Origin: Schwartzia sp. (in: firmicutes)
GTDB taxonomy: Bacteria > Bacillota > Negativicutes > Selenomonadales > Selenomonadaceae
Reading direction: 5' to 3'
Assembly (NCBI GenBank): GCA_017458745.1
Contig: JAFTAB010000082.1
Coordinates: 1 to 42,235 of the forward strand
Length of the DNA: 42,235 bases
The translations under genes were made by a program, and so were the position numbers. Each line of letters starts with the position of its first letter. The first letter of the stretch is position 1. Positions 5,532 through 14,334 of this stretch are shown here, piece after piece. The notes beneath the pieces were generated by a model. That model ran no database searches. It had not been told where the DNA came from and was given only the letters and a program-made list of their open reading frames with translations.

Positions 5532-7478
5532 ATGAAAACACTGGCGATAGACATAGAGACATATAGCAGCAATGACATTAAATGCGGCGTTCATTATTAT
5601 GTGGCCGCGCCTGATTTTGAAATACTTTTGTTTGCCTGCGCTTTTGATGATGAGCCGGTGAAGATATTTGATTTTGCTCAAGGCGAGGAGCTGCCCGATG
5701 AGGTAAGGCGGGCGCTCTTTGACCCTGAGATTACAAAGACCGCGTACAACGCGGTCTTTGAAATAACGTGCCTGAAAACAATGTTCCCCGAATTGCCCGA
5801 CGAGCAATGGGAATGCACCAGTGTCCTTGGCCTTTATAACTCATACCCTGCGGGGCTTGGCGTTGTGGCCAAGGCTCTTGGCTTTCCCGAGGACAAGCAA
5901 AAGGACACACGCGGAAAGGCTCTAATCAAATATTTCTGCTCCCCGGTGAAGGCAACAAAATCGAATGATTTCAGAACGCGGAACATGCCGAGCGACGCGC
6001 CGGATAAATGGGAGACATTCAAGGATTATTGCTGTCAGGACGTTATCGTTGAGAGGGCGATAAGAGAGAGGCTGATAAATAACAAGCCGAGCGATACCGA
6101 GCACGAATTATGGCTGCTTGACAGGAGGATTAACGACATCGGCATAATGGTCGATATGGACTTAATAAGGAACGCGATGGAGCTGGACGAAGGGCATCGA
6201 AACAAGCTGATGCTGGAAGCTATGAGCATAACGCGCCTTTCCAATCCGAACAGCGTCGCGCAGCTCAAGTCATGGATAACGGAGAGGACGGGCAAGGAGC
6301 TGTCGTCGCTTGACGCCGAGGCGGTAAATGAAATGCTCTCGGATGGCGAGCTGTCTGATGATGTCAGGCGCGTGCTTGAGATTCGTAAGCAGCTCGGCAA
6401 GACGTCAATCAAGAAATATGAGGCAATGGCGAAATCGGTTTGCCCCGATGGCCGTATTCACGACATTTTTCAGTTTTACGGGGCGGCGAGAACCGGCAGA
6501 TGGTCGGGCAGGAATGTTCAGCTCCACAATCTCAGGCGCAATTCGCTCGAAGACCTTGACGATGCGCGGGGGCTGCTCCAGGGCGGCGAGGCGGAAATAT
6601 TTTCCTTATTATATGACGTGCCTGACACGCTCTCGCAGTTAGTCCGCACCGCGTTGATTGCGGCACCGGGCAAGAGATTCATCGTCGCGGACTTTTCCGC
6701 GATAGAGGCGAGGGTCATCGCGTGGATGGCGGGGGAGGAGTGGCAGCTTGAGACATATCGCAAAGGCGGTGACATTTATTGTCAGACCGCAAGTGCGATG
6801 TTCAAGGTGCCGGTCGAGAAGAACGGAGCAAATCACGAGCTGAGGCAGAAGGGCAAAATCGCCACGCTCGCCTGCGGCTATCAGGGCGGCATAGGCGCGC
6901 TCAAGGCGATGGGAGCGGCAAAGATGGGATTAACTGACGAGGAGCTTTCTGAGATTGTGAAAAAGTGGCGCGAGTCCAATCCTCATATCGTTCAGTTTTG
7001 GAAAGACACTGAGACCGCCGCGATGAGGACGATATCTAACGGCAAGCCTCATAAGGCGAGGTGCATATCATTCTCTATGATGGACGGAAATCTTCTTCTG
7101 ACGCTGCCTACGGGACGCTCGCTCGTCTACGTCTCGCCGAGGATTGAAAAGAACAAGTTCGATATAAGGTCGATAACTTATAAGGGCTTGAGGCAGGGGA
7201 TGAACTCATGGGGCGACGTGGAGACGTATGGCGGGTCGATAGTTGAGAACGCCGTCCAAGCGTTTGCCCGCGACTGCCTCGCGGCCGCAATGCTGAGACT
7301 AGACGCGGCAGGGTACAATATCGTGATGCACGTGCATGATGAGGTCATCATCGAGAAGGAGCAGGGAGAGGGCAGCCTTGATGATGTGATTCGTATCATG
7401 ACTCAAAACGAGGAGTGGAACGAGGGACTGCCTCTCGATGCCGCGGGGTTTGAATCGACATACTACAAGAAGGATTGA
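5532..7478 (+). CDS. Phage family A DNA polymerase with 3'-5' exonuclease
   Basis: A 648-aa replicative polymerase. The exonuclease domain has IDIET (D7, E9), YNAVFE (N73, E77) and a third motif around YCCQD (about residue 165-169). Polymerase motif A is DFSAIEARVIAW at residue 387, with the catalytic Asp. Motif B is RQKGKIATLACGYQG at about 438. Motif C is HVHDEV at 600-605 (D603, E604). All catalytic residues are present. There is no 5' nuclease domain, as usual in phage enzymes. It lies between the ssDNA-binding and primase-helicase genes. Confidence 0.96.
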   Translation: MKTLAIDIETYSSNDIKCGVHYYVAAPDFEILLFACAFDDEPVKIFDFAQGEELPDEVRRALFDPEITKTAYNAVFEITCLKTMFPELPDEQWECTSVLGLYNSYPAGLGVVAKALGFPEDKQKDTRGKALIKYFCSPVKATKSNDFRTRNMPSDAPDKWETFKDYCCQDVIVERAIRERLINNKPSDTEHELWLLDRRINDIGIMVDMDLIRNAMELDEGHRNKLMLEAMSITRLSNPNSVAQLKSWITERTGKELSSLDAEAVNEMLSDGELSDDVRRVLEIRKQLGKTSIKKYEAMAKSVCPDGRIHDIFQFYGAARTGRWSGRNVQLHNLRRNSLEDLDDARGLLQGGEAEIFSLLYDVPDTLSQLVRTALIAAPGKRFIVADFSAIEARVIAWMAGEEWQLETYRKGGDIYCQTASAMFKVPVEKNGANHELRQKGKIATLACGYQGGIGALKAMGAAKMGLTDEELSEIVKKWRESNPHIVQFWKDTETAAMRTISNGKPHKARCISFSMMDGNLLLTLPTGRSLVYVSPRIEKNKFDIRSITYKGLRQGMNSWGDVETYGGSIVENAVQAFARDCLAAAMLRLDAAGYNIVMHVHDEVIIEKEQGEGSLDDVIRIMTQNEEWNEGLPLDAAGFESTYYKKD

Positions 7479-7488
7479 GGGTGACCAT

Positions 7489-10029
7489 GTGGCTGATTAC
7501 ATGATTGCTACCGCGCCTAAGCGGACATCAACGAAATGGCAGAACAGGCGCGTGGCCTGGGCTGACTTCATAGAAAGAATATCAACGCCTCAGCGCACCA
7601 GCGAGACTGTCACCGAGTATCATCACGGCATGACGAAGGCGGAAAGAGCTGAGAAGAAGGACGTAGGCGGGTTCGTCGGCGGATACCTGAAAAACGGCCA
7701 GCGCAAGAGGGAATATGTCGCTTATCGTTCTCTCGCCACGCTGGACGCTGACAACATTGACAAGGGCGTTGACTTATTTGCCAGGGCAAAGGAGGCTTTC
7801 CCCGGCACAGCGTTCGCGCTCTACACGACTCATAGTCACACGAGCGACAATCCGCGCTGGCGGGTAATAATGCCTTTCAGTGAGACTATCGAGCCGGAGA
7901 AATATGAGGCGGTTTGCCGGCTGATCACGCAGCATATCGGCATAGAGTATTTCGACATCACGACTTACGATGTGGAGCGGCTTATGTTTTGGCCGTCGTG
8001 CCCGAAGGACGGCGAGTTCAGCTATGAGGTGCATGAGGGCGAGCCGCTCGACGTGGACGCCATGCTCGCAAAGGAATATGACGACTGGCGCGACGCGTCG
8101 GCGTGGCCAACGGGAAAGAATGAGACCGAGGCGCGTCTTCGCGTTCTGAAGAAGCTGGGCGACCCGCGCGAGAAGCACGGCATAGTGGGCGACTTTTGCA
8201 GGGCTTACACGATAAGCGAGGCAATCGCGGAGTTCCTGCCTGACGTTTACTCGCCGGTCGACGGAGCGGATGACAGGTACACTTTCGTCAACGGCTCAAC
8301 GGTCGGGGGGCTGAAGGTCTACGACAATGACCTCCACGCATACTCGCATCACGCGACTGACCCGGTGAGCGGCCTCGACGTGAACGCCTTTGACCTCGTG
8401 CGCATTCATAAGTTTGGCATGAGGGACGAGGAGTCAAGAGAAAATACTCCGATAACTAAGATGCCCTCGTATCTTGCCATGACAGAGCTCATGAGCAAGG
8501 ATGCCAAGGTCAAAAACATACGCACTAAGGACATTGCCGCGATGTTCGATGATGTGCCTGATGACGATACAGGCTATCTAAATAGGCTTCAGATGGACGC
8601 GAAGGGCGAGAAGTTCAAATCAAATTCGGACAATTTCCTGTTGATAATGCGCGAGGACCCTAGGCTGAAGGGCTTCGCCGGAATTGATGAGTTCAGTCAT
8701 AGAATACTTTTGAAGCGCGACCCTCCGTGGCCACGCAGCGTGAAGCTGAAGGACGGCAAGACTGACACATGGCAGGACTCGGATGACGCGATGCTGCGCA
8801 ATTACATATCACAGACGTATCGAGGTCTCACCGGGAGAGGGCTGATTGACGACGCTTTCACGCAGGTAATTAAGGAGAACAGGTTCCACGTCGTCAGGGA
8901 CTGGTGGGCGACTCTGAAGTGGGACGGAAGGAAGCGAGTCGAGACTATTCTGATTGATTATCTCGGCGCGGAAGAGAGCGAGTATGTGAGGACTGTCACG
9001 ACGAATTTTTTCATGGCGGCAGTGATGCGCGTCTACCACCCGGGGGCTAAGTTCGACCAGTGCCTGGTACTGACAGGACCACAGGGAATAGGAAAGAGCA
9101 CTGTTTTAGACCGCATGGGAGGTCGGTGGTTCTCTGACAACATCGCCACTTTCCAGGGCAAGGACACGCAGGAGGAGCTTCAAGGCAGATTGATAATAGA
9201 GCTTGGCGAGATGCAGGCGACGAAGCGAGCGGAGAGCGACCAGGCAAAGGCGTTCATAAGCAGGCGCGTTGAGCGTTTTCGTGCGCCCTATGGTCATCGC
9301 ACGGAGGAGTATCCCCGCCAGTGCGTTTTCGCCGCCACGACGAATGACGATGCCTTTCTTAAGGATCGCACGGGCAACCGGCGATTTTGGATTGTGAAGT
9401 GCAGGGGCAATACTGAGCATCACCCTGCGGAATATTTCACGGAGGATGAGGCCGCGCAGTGCTGGGCGGAGCTGAACGTCATGTATGACGGCATGAGGAA
9501 TTGGCCTGTCGAGAGCATAGAAAAGAAAATGCTCCTCACCGGCGACGTGCTGAAGGAGGCGTATGAGATCCAAGGCGCGGCGACCGAGGGCGAGGAGGTG
9601 CGCGACGAGATACGCCATTTCCTAGACATACTAAGACCGCCCGACTGGGAGGACAAAACCATCGAGGAGAGGCGCGAGTTTATCAGGGACGCGGATAAGT
9701 ATGATGATGACGCAGGCAGGGAGGCTGACATCGAGAACGGCTATGCGCCGAGGAACGAGACGAGCGCGATTGAGATATGGTGCGAGTGCTACGGCCGCAA
9801 GAGGGAAGAGGCGAAGGGCTTCGACATCAGAATGATACGTGACGCGATGATTGGTATCAAGGAATGGGCGCCTTATGAATTGAGCAAAAGCGGAAAAATA
9901 AAATTCAGGCACTATGGCATTCAAAGAGCTTTCGTTAGAAAGGTAAGTGTCCACGAATCGAGAACATCAAAAAATGATGATTTCGACAATAAAAAAAGTC
10001 CGGCAACCAATTTTGAGGACTTGTTATAG
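7489..10029 (+). CDS. Primase-helicase: AEP-like primase fused to VapE/SF3-type ATPase
   Basis: An 846-aa product. I chose GTG 7489 (8 nt after GAGGG); ATG 7501 is also possible. The N-terminal part (about residues 60-200: LATLDADNID, WRVIMPFS, RLMFWPSCP) looks like an archaeo-eukaryotic-type primase fold. The C-terminal part is the virulence-associated E ATPase, with Walker A GPQGIGKST at about 530, Walker B LIIELGEM, and CVFAATTND with a following arginine-rich segment (DRTGNRRFW). Such fusions prime and unwind phage DNA at the origin. An AT-rich repeat region, a plausible origin, lies directly downstream. Confidence 0.92.
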   Translation: MADYMIATAPKRTSTKWQNRRVAWADFIERISTPQRTSETVTEYHHGMTKAERAEKKDVGGFVGGYLKNGQRKREYVAYRSLATLDADNIDKGVDLFARAKEAFPGTAFALYTTHSHTSDNPRWRVIMPFSETIEPEKYEAVCRLITQHIGIEYFDITTYDVERLMFWPSCPKDGEFSYEVHEGEPLDVDAMLAKEYDDWRDASAWPTGKNETEARLRVLKKLGDPREKHGIVGDFCRAYTISEAIAEFLPDVYSPVDGADDRYTFVNGSTVGGLKVYDNDLHAYSHHATDPVSGLDVNAFDLVRIHKFGMRDEESRENTPITKMPSYLAMTELMSKDAKVKNIRTKDIAAMFDDVPDDDTGYLNRLQMDAKGEKFKSNSDNFLLIMREDPRLKGFAGIDEFSHRILLKRDPPWPRSVKLKDGKTDTWQDSDDAMLRNYISQTYRGLTGRGLIDDAFTQVIKENRFHVVRDWWATLKWDGRKRVETILIDYLGAEESEYVRTVTTNFFMAAVMRVYHPGAKFDQCLVLTGPQGIGKSTVLDRMGGRWFSDNIATFQGKDTQEELQGRLIIELGEMQATKRAESDQAKAFISRRVERFRAPYGHRTEEYPRQCVFAATTNDDAFLKDRTGNRRFWIVKCRGNTEHHPAEYFTEDEAAQCWAELNVMYDGMRNWPVESIEKKMLLTGDVLKEAYEIQGAATEGEEVRDEIRHFLDILRPPDWEDKTIEERREFIRDADKYDDDAGREADIENGYAPRNETSAIEIWCECYGRKREEAKGFDIRMIRDAMIGIKEWAPYELSKSGKIKFRHYGIQRAFVRKVSVHESRTSKNDDFDNKKSPATNFEDLL

Positions 10030-10258
10030 TTGCCGAAATTGCCGAGAAAAAATTGTGGCAATCGAGTGTGGAAACCGTCAAAGCCCAATAAAATCAAGGG
10101 GTTAAGTATATGGTTGCCGAAGTTGCCACAGTTTAATATAAAAGTTTATTTTTTTTATTTATGTACGTATACGCGCGCGCGAGGGGTATATGACCCCCCT
10201 ATATTCCATAATTGCATAAAACTATAAAAAAGGGTCGTTTTTTGGAAATCTTGGCAAC
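10002..10258. repeat. Iteron-like non-coding region, candidate origin or regulatory region
   Basis: A gene-free stretch of about 260 bp after the primase-helicase. GTTGCCGAAATTGCC at 10029-10043 recurs as GTTGCCGAAGTTGCC at 10113-10127. Inverted GGCAAC/GGCAAT copies lie at 10002, 10057 and 10253. Between the last copies is a strongly AT-rich tract (10128-10165), an alternating CG run (TACGCGCGCGCGA) and a small hairpin (GGGG-7 nt-CCCC). Repeats plus an AT-rich unwinding element next to the primase-helicase gene fit an origin. A 65-codon TTG frame here shows no protein-like features. Confidence 0.5.
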
Positions 10259-10292
10259 CGCTATGAATTTTTTATAAGGATAGTGTCCGCGA

Positions 10293-10628
10293 ATGGAGTA
10301 CATTTTGGAAAGAGATATTGAACGAAAATTTGTATCAAAAGCAAAATCGAGAGGAATGCTGGCTATGAAATTCACGAGCCCGAATATGCAAGGCGTGCCT
10401 GACAGGATTGTCTTGATGCCCGGCGGCATTATTCGGTTCGTGGAGTTCAAAAGACCGGGCATGAAGCCGAGAAAGCTTCAACGGATTAGGTTCAAGCAGT
10501 TTGAGGAAATGGGCTTTCCCGTTACGGTCATTGACTCGATGGATAAGGTCGATGATTTTTTCAAGGGGGTGATGCCTGATGATATTCAAGCCGCACCCAT
10601 ATCAGCGCGAGGCAATAAGAAGGCTTGA
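10293..10628 (+). CDS. VRR-NUC domain nuclease
   Basis: A 111-aa product from ATG 10293, with AAGGA 13 nt upstream. It has ERDIERKFVSKAKSRGM, then GVPDRIVL (about residues 34-41) and IRFVEFKRPG (about 47-56). This is the D...ExK core of VRR-NUC, a stand-alone PD-(D/E)XK nuclease. It is commonly encoded beside an SNF2-type helicase in phages, as here, and the two genes overlap by 50 nt. It probably cuts branched DNA during replication or recombination. Confidence 0.92.
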   Translation: MEYILERDIERKFVSKAKSRGMLAMKFTSPNMQGVPDRIVLMPGGIIRFVEFKRPGMKPRKLQRIRFKQFEEMGFPVTVIDSMDKVDDFFKGVMPDDIQAAPISARGNKKA

Positions 10629-11928
10629 GGAGCGCGGCCATTATGGTTTGTTCTTGGACATGGGGCTAGGCAAAACGGTAATCACTTTGACCGCAATTGA
10701 GAATCTGATTTATGACAGGTGCGAGGTTTCAAGAGTGCTTATCATCGCGCCAAAGAAGGTGGCGGAGGCAACATGGCAGAACGAGGCTAAGAAGTGGGAG
10801 CATCTTCGGGGGCTTAGGTTCTCGACCATCATAGGCACCGCAGGGGAGCGAAGCATAGCGGCATCGCGTGAGGCGGACTGCTACGTGATAAATCGTGATA
10901 ACGTGGTGTGGCTTTGCGAGCATTTCAAGTTCATGCTGCCTTTCGATATGGTCGTCATCGACGAATCGACGAGTTTCAAGAACCCGGCATCAAAGAGATT
11001 CAAGGCTTTAAGAAAATGCCTGGGTGAATTTTCGAGGGTGATAATCCTGACTGGTACCCCGGCCCCCAACACGTTCATGGATTTATGGTCGCAAATTTAT
11101 TTGCTGGATGAGGGCAGGGCACTTGGCAGGACGATAACGCAGTACCGCGATGAGTATTTCAAGCCTGACCGCAGGAACGGGCACATCGTTTATAGCTGGA
11201 AGCTGCGAAGCGAGGAAAGCGGGAGGGCGATAACAGAAGCAATCGCGCCTGTCTGCATGAGCCTGAAATCAGAGGATTATATCAATCTCCCGCCTAGGAT
11301 TGACAACGTGATCACTTTGTCAATGGAAAAATCAGCCAGGGAAAAATATGACTCGCTGATGAAAAACCTCACGCTTTTCGATGGCAAGCTAACGGTGGCG
11401 AATGCCGCGGCACTGTCAAATAAATTGCTTCAGATGGCGAACGGGTGCGTGTACACGGATGACTCGCATGTTAAATGGCTTCATTCCGAAAAGCTTGCCG
11501 CCATATCCGACATCGTCGAGCAGAATGAGGGGAAGCCGATTTTAGTTTTCTACGCTTTTAAGCATGACCTGGCAAGACTTCGGGCTATATTTACTGAGGC
11601 GCGGGTGCTTGACAGCGCGAGGACAGTAGAGGAGTGGAATGAAGGAAAAATTTCGATGCTGCTTGCGCATCCTGCGAGCTGCGCTTACGGAATAAATCTC
11701 CAAGCCGGCGGAAACGTCATAGTGTGGTATGGCCTGACGTGGAGCCTTGAATTATATGAGCAGGCGAACGCGAGGCTTTACAGGCAAGGACAAAGCGAGC
11801 CGGTTATCGTGCATCACCTTGTGATGGATGAAACGATTGACGTTCATGTGATGAGAGCGTTGAAGGCAAAAAAGGCAGGTCAAGAGGAGCTGCTAGCGGC
11901 GGTCAGGGAAATTATAAAAAAGGGGTGA
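10579..11928 (+). CDS. SNF2/DEAD-type phage helicase
   Basis: A 449-aa superfamily 2 ATPase. Motifs: PHPYQREAIRRL (Q-like), Walker A DMGLGKT at 28-34, DEST at about 127-130 in place of DEAH, LTGTPAPN at about 158, then YGINLQAGG and QANARLYRQGQ (motif VI) at about 395. All expected helicase motifs are present, and the length fits phage SNF2-like proteins. Its partner is the overlapping VRR-NUC gene. It probably remodels DNA or displaces proteins during phage replication. Confidence 0.94.
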   Translation: MIFKPHPYQREAIRRLEERGHYGLFLDMGLGKTVITLTAIENLIYDRCEVSRVLIIAPKKVAEATWQNEAKKWEHLRGLRFSTIIGTAGERSIAASREADCYVINRDNVVWLCEHFKFMLPFDMVVIDESTSFKNPASKRFKALRKCLGEFSRVIILTGTPAPNTFMDLWSQIYLLDEGRALGRTITQYRDEYFKPDRRNGHIVYSWKLRSEESGRAITEAIAPVCMSLKSEDYINLPPRIDNVITLSMEKSAREKYDSLMKNLTLFDGKLTVANAAALSNKLLQMANGCVYTDDSHVKWLHSEKLAAISDIVEQNEGKPILVFYAFKHDLARLRAIFTEARVLDSARTVEEWNEGKISMLLAHPASCAYGINLQAGGNVIVWYGLTWSLELYEQANARLYRQGQSEPVIVHHLVMDETIDVHVMRALKAKKAGQEELLAAVREIIKKG

Positions 11929-11934
11929 AATATT

Positions 11935-12240
11935 ATGAGCTATCTAAAGCCGGTGAAGAAATCAATGCGCGGCTCGTTGGAGAGCCAGCTTCAGAAAATC
12001 TTCGAGGAGTTTCAGGAGGCGCAGGTCGCACTGAGGGCATACCGCGCATCCGAGAATGACGGCAGCACCGCGAGGGAGATTATCGATCTGAAGTGGAATC
12101 TTGTGATGGAGATTTTAGACATTGCCGCCGCTTGCATCACTTTTGTCGTGATGCTGGGTTACTCTATGTTTGACGTTGACGCTTTGATAGCTGCGCACAA
12201 CAAAAAGGACGCGCAAAGGGGATATTACGATGAGGATTGA
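11935..12240 (+). CDS. MazG-like nucleotide pyrophosphohydrolase
   Basis: A 101-aa helical product from ATG 11935, 7 nt past the helicase stop, with a GGGGTGAAA site. EEFQEAQ (E24, E25, E28) and EILDIAA (E59, D62) form the EExxE...ExxD metal-binding pattern of all-alpha NTP pyrophosphatases. Such enzymes trim nucleotide pools, and in phages MazG-like proteins may also affect alarmone levels. No separate substrate clue is visible. The family call is from the motif spacing and helical length. Confidence 0.7.
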   Translation: MSYLKPVKKSMRGSLESQLQKIFEEFQEAQVALRAYRASENDGSTAREIIDLKWNLVMEILDIAAACITFVVMLGYSMFDVDALIAAHNKKDAQRGYYDED

Positions 12241-12264
12241 TAAGAGGAGGAGGTAAGGCGCATT

Positions 12265-12627
12265 ATGGGAACAAAAACGAAGAGAAAGGATAGCATGGCG
12301 GATGAGATTAGCCTGTTTGGTAAGGATGAATTTTTAAGACTGAAGCGCAAGATAGATAATAAAGAATTTGTTAGCCTTTACGAGGTGTCGCTTGCAAGAA
12401 TAGATGTGGAGGTTAAGTGGGCGTTGCATAAACTTGCGACGCAGGAGCCGGCGTGGCCTGGCAATCCTCCGACATTTATGACAGAGGAATTTGCTTGTAA
12501 CTGCATCATGGATTCTATAATAGGCAATTTCAGGCAATTTTATAATATGGCCAGGCTGCGAGGAATACCGTTTGAAGGAGTACTAGAAGGTGATTTTGAG
12601 GAGGAACAGCATGAAAAACAATGTTGA
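12265..12627 (+). CDS. Hypothetical 120-aa protein
   Basis: Starts at ATG 12265, behind a long purine-rich GAGGAGGAGGTAAGG tract; ATG 12295 is an alternative. The product is helical, with SLFGKDEFLRLKRKIDN and a FRQFYNMARLRG segment. I do not recognise a family. It overlaps the next gene by 17 nt and sits in a run of small accessory genes between the helicase and the terminase. Confidence 0.6.
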   Translation: MGTKTKRKDSMADEISLFGKDEFLRLKRKIDNKEFVSLYEVSLARIDVEVKWALHKLATQEPAWPGNPPTFMTEEFACNCIMDSIIGNFRQFYNMARLRGIPFEGVLEGDFEEEQHEKQC

Positions 12628-12862
12628 CGCTTTGAATAACTATCTGTTTGGCCAGCTTGAGAGGCTGGATAATCCTGACTTGGAGGGTGACGAATTGAAG
12701 GCTGAGCTTGAGCGCACTGATGCGGTCACCAAGACAGCGACAGCTATAACGAATAATATGGCTCTTGCTTTGAAGGCGGCGACTATAAGAAGCGAGTTTC
12801 AAGGGCGAAGCAATATCGATATTCCCGATTTGCTGATGTCGTCATCAGGCAGCAAGAAATGA
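12611..12862 (+). CDS. Small conserved phage protein upstream of HNH endonuclease
   Basis: An 83-aa product from ATG 12611, after GGAGGAACAGC. QLERLDNPDLEGDELKAELE is a pattern I recall from short proteins encoded just before phage HNH genes, often with nearby DNA-binding or Mor-like annotations. The middle part is Thr/Ala-rich and helical. The next gene starts in its stop (ATGA-type overlap at 12859), so the two are coupled. Function unknown. Confidence 0.7.
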   Translation: MKNNVDALNNYLFGQLERLDNPDLEGDELKAELERTDAVTKTATAITNNMALALKAATIRSEFQGRSNIDIPDLLMSSSGSKK

Positions 12863-13566
12863 TTTGGCATTCAACGCCTGAGCAAGACGCATATATCGCT
12901 GAAATTAATCAAGGGCGCACGGCTGCCGAGGTCACAGCAATGGTAAACAACAAATTCGGCATCGATATTACTGTTTCGCAGTTGAAGGGATACAGGCACA
13001 GGCATAATCTCATATCAGGGCTGACAGGCTATTTTCCTAAAGGCGGCAAGCCGTGGAATAAAGGGCTGCATTTTCAGGCAGGCGGGCGTAGCAAGGAAAC
13101 GCAATTCAAAAAGGGGCACCGGCCGCATAATTGGCGAGAGGTCGGAAGCGAGATTATCGATGCTGAGGGATATACCTGGCTAAAGCTGGCCGAGGGCGAC
13201 AGGCGAATGAAGCACGTCGTCATGTGGGAGGAATATCATCATCGAAAGCTGCCAAAGGGAATGAAAGTAATTTTTGCTGACAGGAATAAGCAGAATTTCG
13301 CGAGGGATAATCTCTTGGCGGTGACTTGCGCCGAGCTTGCGGTCATGAATCATTTGAATTTGATTTACGAGGATGCTGCCGAGGCGACAAGGGCGGGTCT
13401 TGAAATTGCGAGACTGAAATTGGCGCAGGGCAGGGCCAAGCGCAAGAAACGAGGATGGAGCTTTACTTCCGACAAGAAGCATGAGGAGGCTGATAAGCAA
13501 CATGAGCTTGAAAAGCGTGATGCGAAAAATGAGAATGATAAAAAGCGCGGAAATGAAAAAGCGTAA
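12859..13566 (+). CDS. HNH endonuclease (HNH-signature family)
   Basis: A 235-aa product. The N-terminal third carries a helix-turn-helix-like region (GRTAAEVTAMVNNKFGIDIT). KPWNKGL, then TQFKKGHRPHN, is the signature of this HNH family. The nuclease core is KHVVMWEEYHHRKLPKGMKV followed by IFADRNKQNFARDNL. Here an IF replaces the usual second His position, which I recall as normal for this subfamily. The C-terminal 50 residues are a Lys/Glu-rich tail. It may be a homing-like or phage-maturation nuclease. Confidence 0.88.
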   Translation: MIWHSTPEQDAYIAEINQGRTAAEVTAMVNNKFGIDITVSQLKGYRHRHNLISGLTGYFPKGGKPWNKGLHFQAGGRSKETQFKKGHRPHNWREVGSEIIDAEGYTWLKLAEGDRRMKHVVMWEEYHHRKLPKGMKVIFADRNKQNFARDNLLAVTCAELAVMNHLNLIYEDAAEATRAGLEIARLKLAQGRAKRKKRGWSFTSDKKHEEADKQHELEKRDAKNENDKKRGNEKA

Positions 13567-13771
13567 AACAAAATATGAATTGACTCCGGCGGAGCGAATA
13601 TTGCGCATCGAATTTATGCGCGTGCTTGATATGCTGCAAGAAATTCGACCGAGGGGAAAGAAAATTGACTGGAGCAAATTTTTCGGAAGCGCGGGTCTGA
13701 TTGATGACTGCGTGAGGGTGACATTTAGGAAAGGGAGTGCGAATGATAATGGAAGACGTGAAAATTTTTGA
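13553..13771 (+). CDS. Hypothetical 72-aa basic protein
   Basis: I chose ATG 13553, which slightly overlaps the HNH gene's end. A longer frame exists upstream but lies wholly inside that gene. The ribosome site is weak (GCGGA). The product is MKKRKTKYELTPAERILRIE followed by a helical segment and KKIDWSKFFGSAG. It resembles small phage accessory proteins of unknown role. The next gene overlaps its 3' end by 29 nt. Confidence 0.5.
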   Translation: MKKRKTKYELTPAERILRIEFMRVLDMLQEIRPRGKKIDWSKFFGSAGLIDDCVRVTFRKGSANDNGRRENF

Positions 13772-13979
13772 GAAACCCGAGGCGGACGTGGTTAATCATC
13801 CAGCGCATTATACTTTTGGCAAGTATGAGGTGATTGACGTTATTGAGGATTGGGGGTTGAATTATCGCCTCGGCAATGCCCTGAAGTATTTAGCCAGGTC
13901 AAATCACAAGGGCGATAAAATCAATGATCTAAATAAAGCAGTATGGTATATCAATCGTGAGATTGAGAAGTGCAAATAG
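13743..13979 (+). CDS. DUF3310 family protein
   Basis: A 78-aa product from ATG 13743, with AAAGGGA 7 nt upstream. VNHPAHYTFGKYEVIDVIED followed by LGNALKYLARSNHKGD and DLNKAVWYINREIE is the full DUF3310 (SaV-like) signature. This family is common in phage accessory regions, and its proteins have been linked to nucleotide metabolism by position only. The fold and family are clear; the activity is not. Confidence 0.92.
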   Translation: MIMEDVKIFEKPEADVVNHPAHYTFGKYEVIDVIEDWGLNYRLGNALKYLARSNHKGDKINDLNKAVWYINREIEKCK

Positions 13980-14022
13980 TTTAATTTTTATTTTGGCATT
14001 ACATAAGCGAGGCGATAATGAA

Positions 14023-14307
14023 ATGATTTCGGTTGATGAGTTTGTGATTGAGGACATGCGGCCGGGCTGGGAAAGGTCTCTGAATGAACGCATAAAGAAA
14101 ATGTTCGACGGCATGGTGAGGCACGTTTTCATTAACGGAGAGAAGTATGATGCTGATGAAGCCATTATAAAGGGCGAAGTTATAAAGGTGATTTCATTGC
14201 AGGGTGTTCTCGATGTCCGAATGCCAAGAAACAAAGCTATTTGGATAACAAGCAATGAGGAAGGCGTGCATATCAATGTTCGGCCAAAGGGGGAGCATGA
14301 GCATTGA
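14023..14307 (+). CDS. Hypothetical 94-aa protein
   Basis: Starts at ATG 14023, behind GAGGCGATAATGAA; upstream codons in frame overlap DUF3310 and look non-coding. The product opens MISVDEFVIEDMRPGWERSL. It then has VFINGEKYDADEAIIKGEVI and a beta-rich C-terminal part. It is a probable small mixed alpha/beta domain without a recognised family, lying between DUF3310 and the probable late regulator. Confidence 0.6.
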   Translation: MISVDEFVIEDMRPGWERSLNERIKKMFDGMVRHVFINGEKYDADEAIIKGEVIKVISLQGVLDVRMPRNKAIWITSNEEGVHINVRPKGEHEH

Positions 14308-14334
14308 TTTCATGCAAGAACGGGGGGATAGACA

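Noticed and set aside
9106-9618. Minus-strand frame of 170 codons
   Set aside because: It lies fully inside the VapE ATPase domain, has no ribosome site, and its Leu/Arg bias mirrors the codons of the real gene.
10030-10227. 65-codon frame starting at TTG in the replication intergenic region
   Set aside because: No ribosome site, composition driven by the GTTGCC repeats and the AT tract, and no protein-like pattern.
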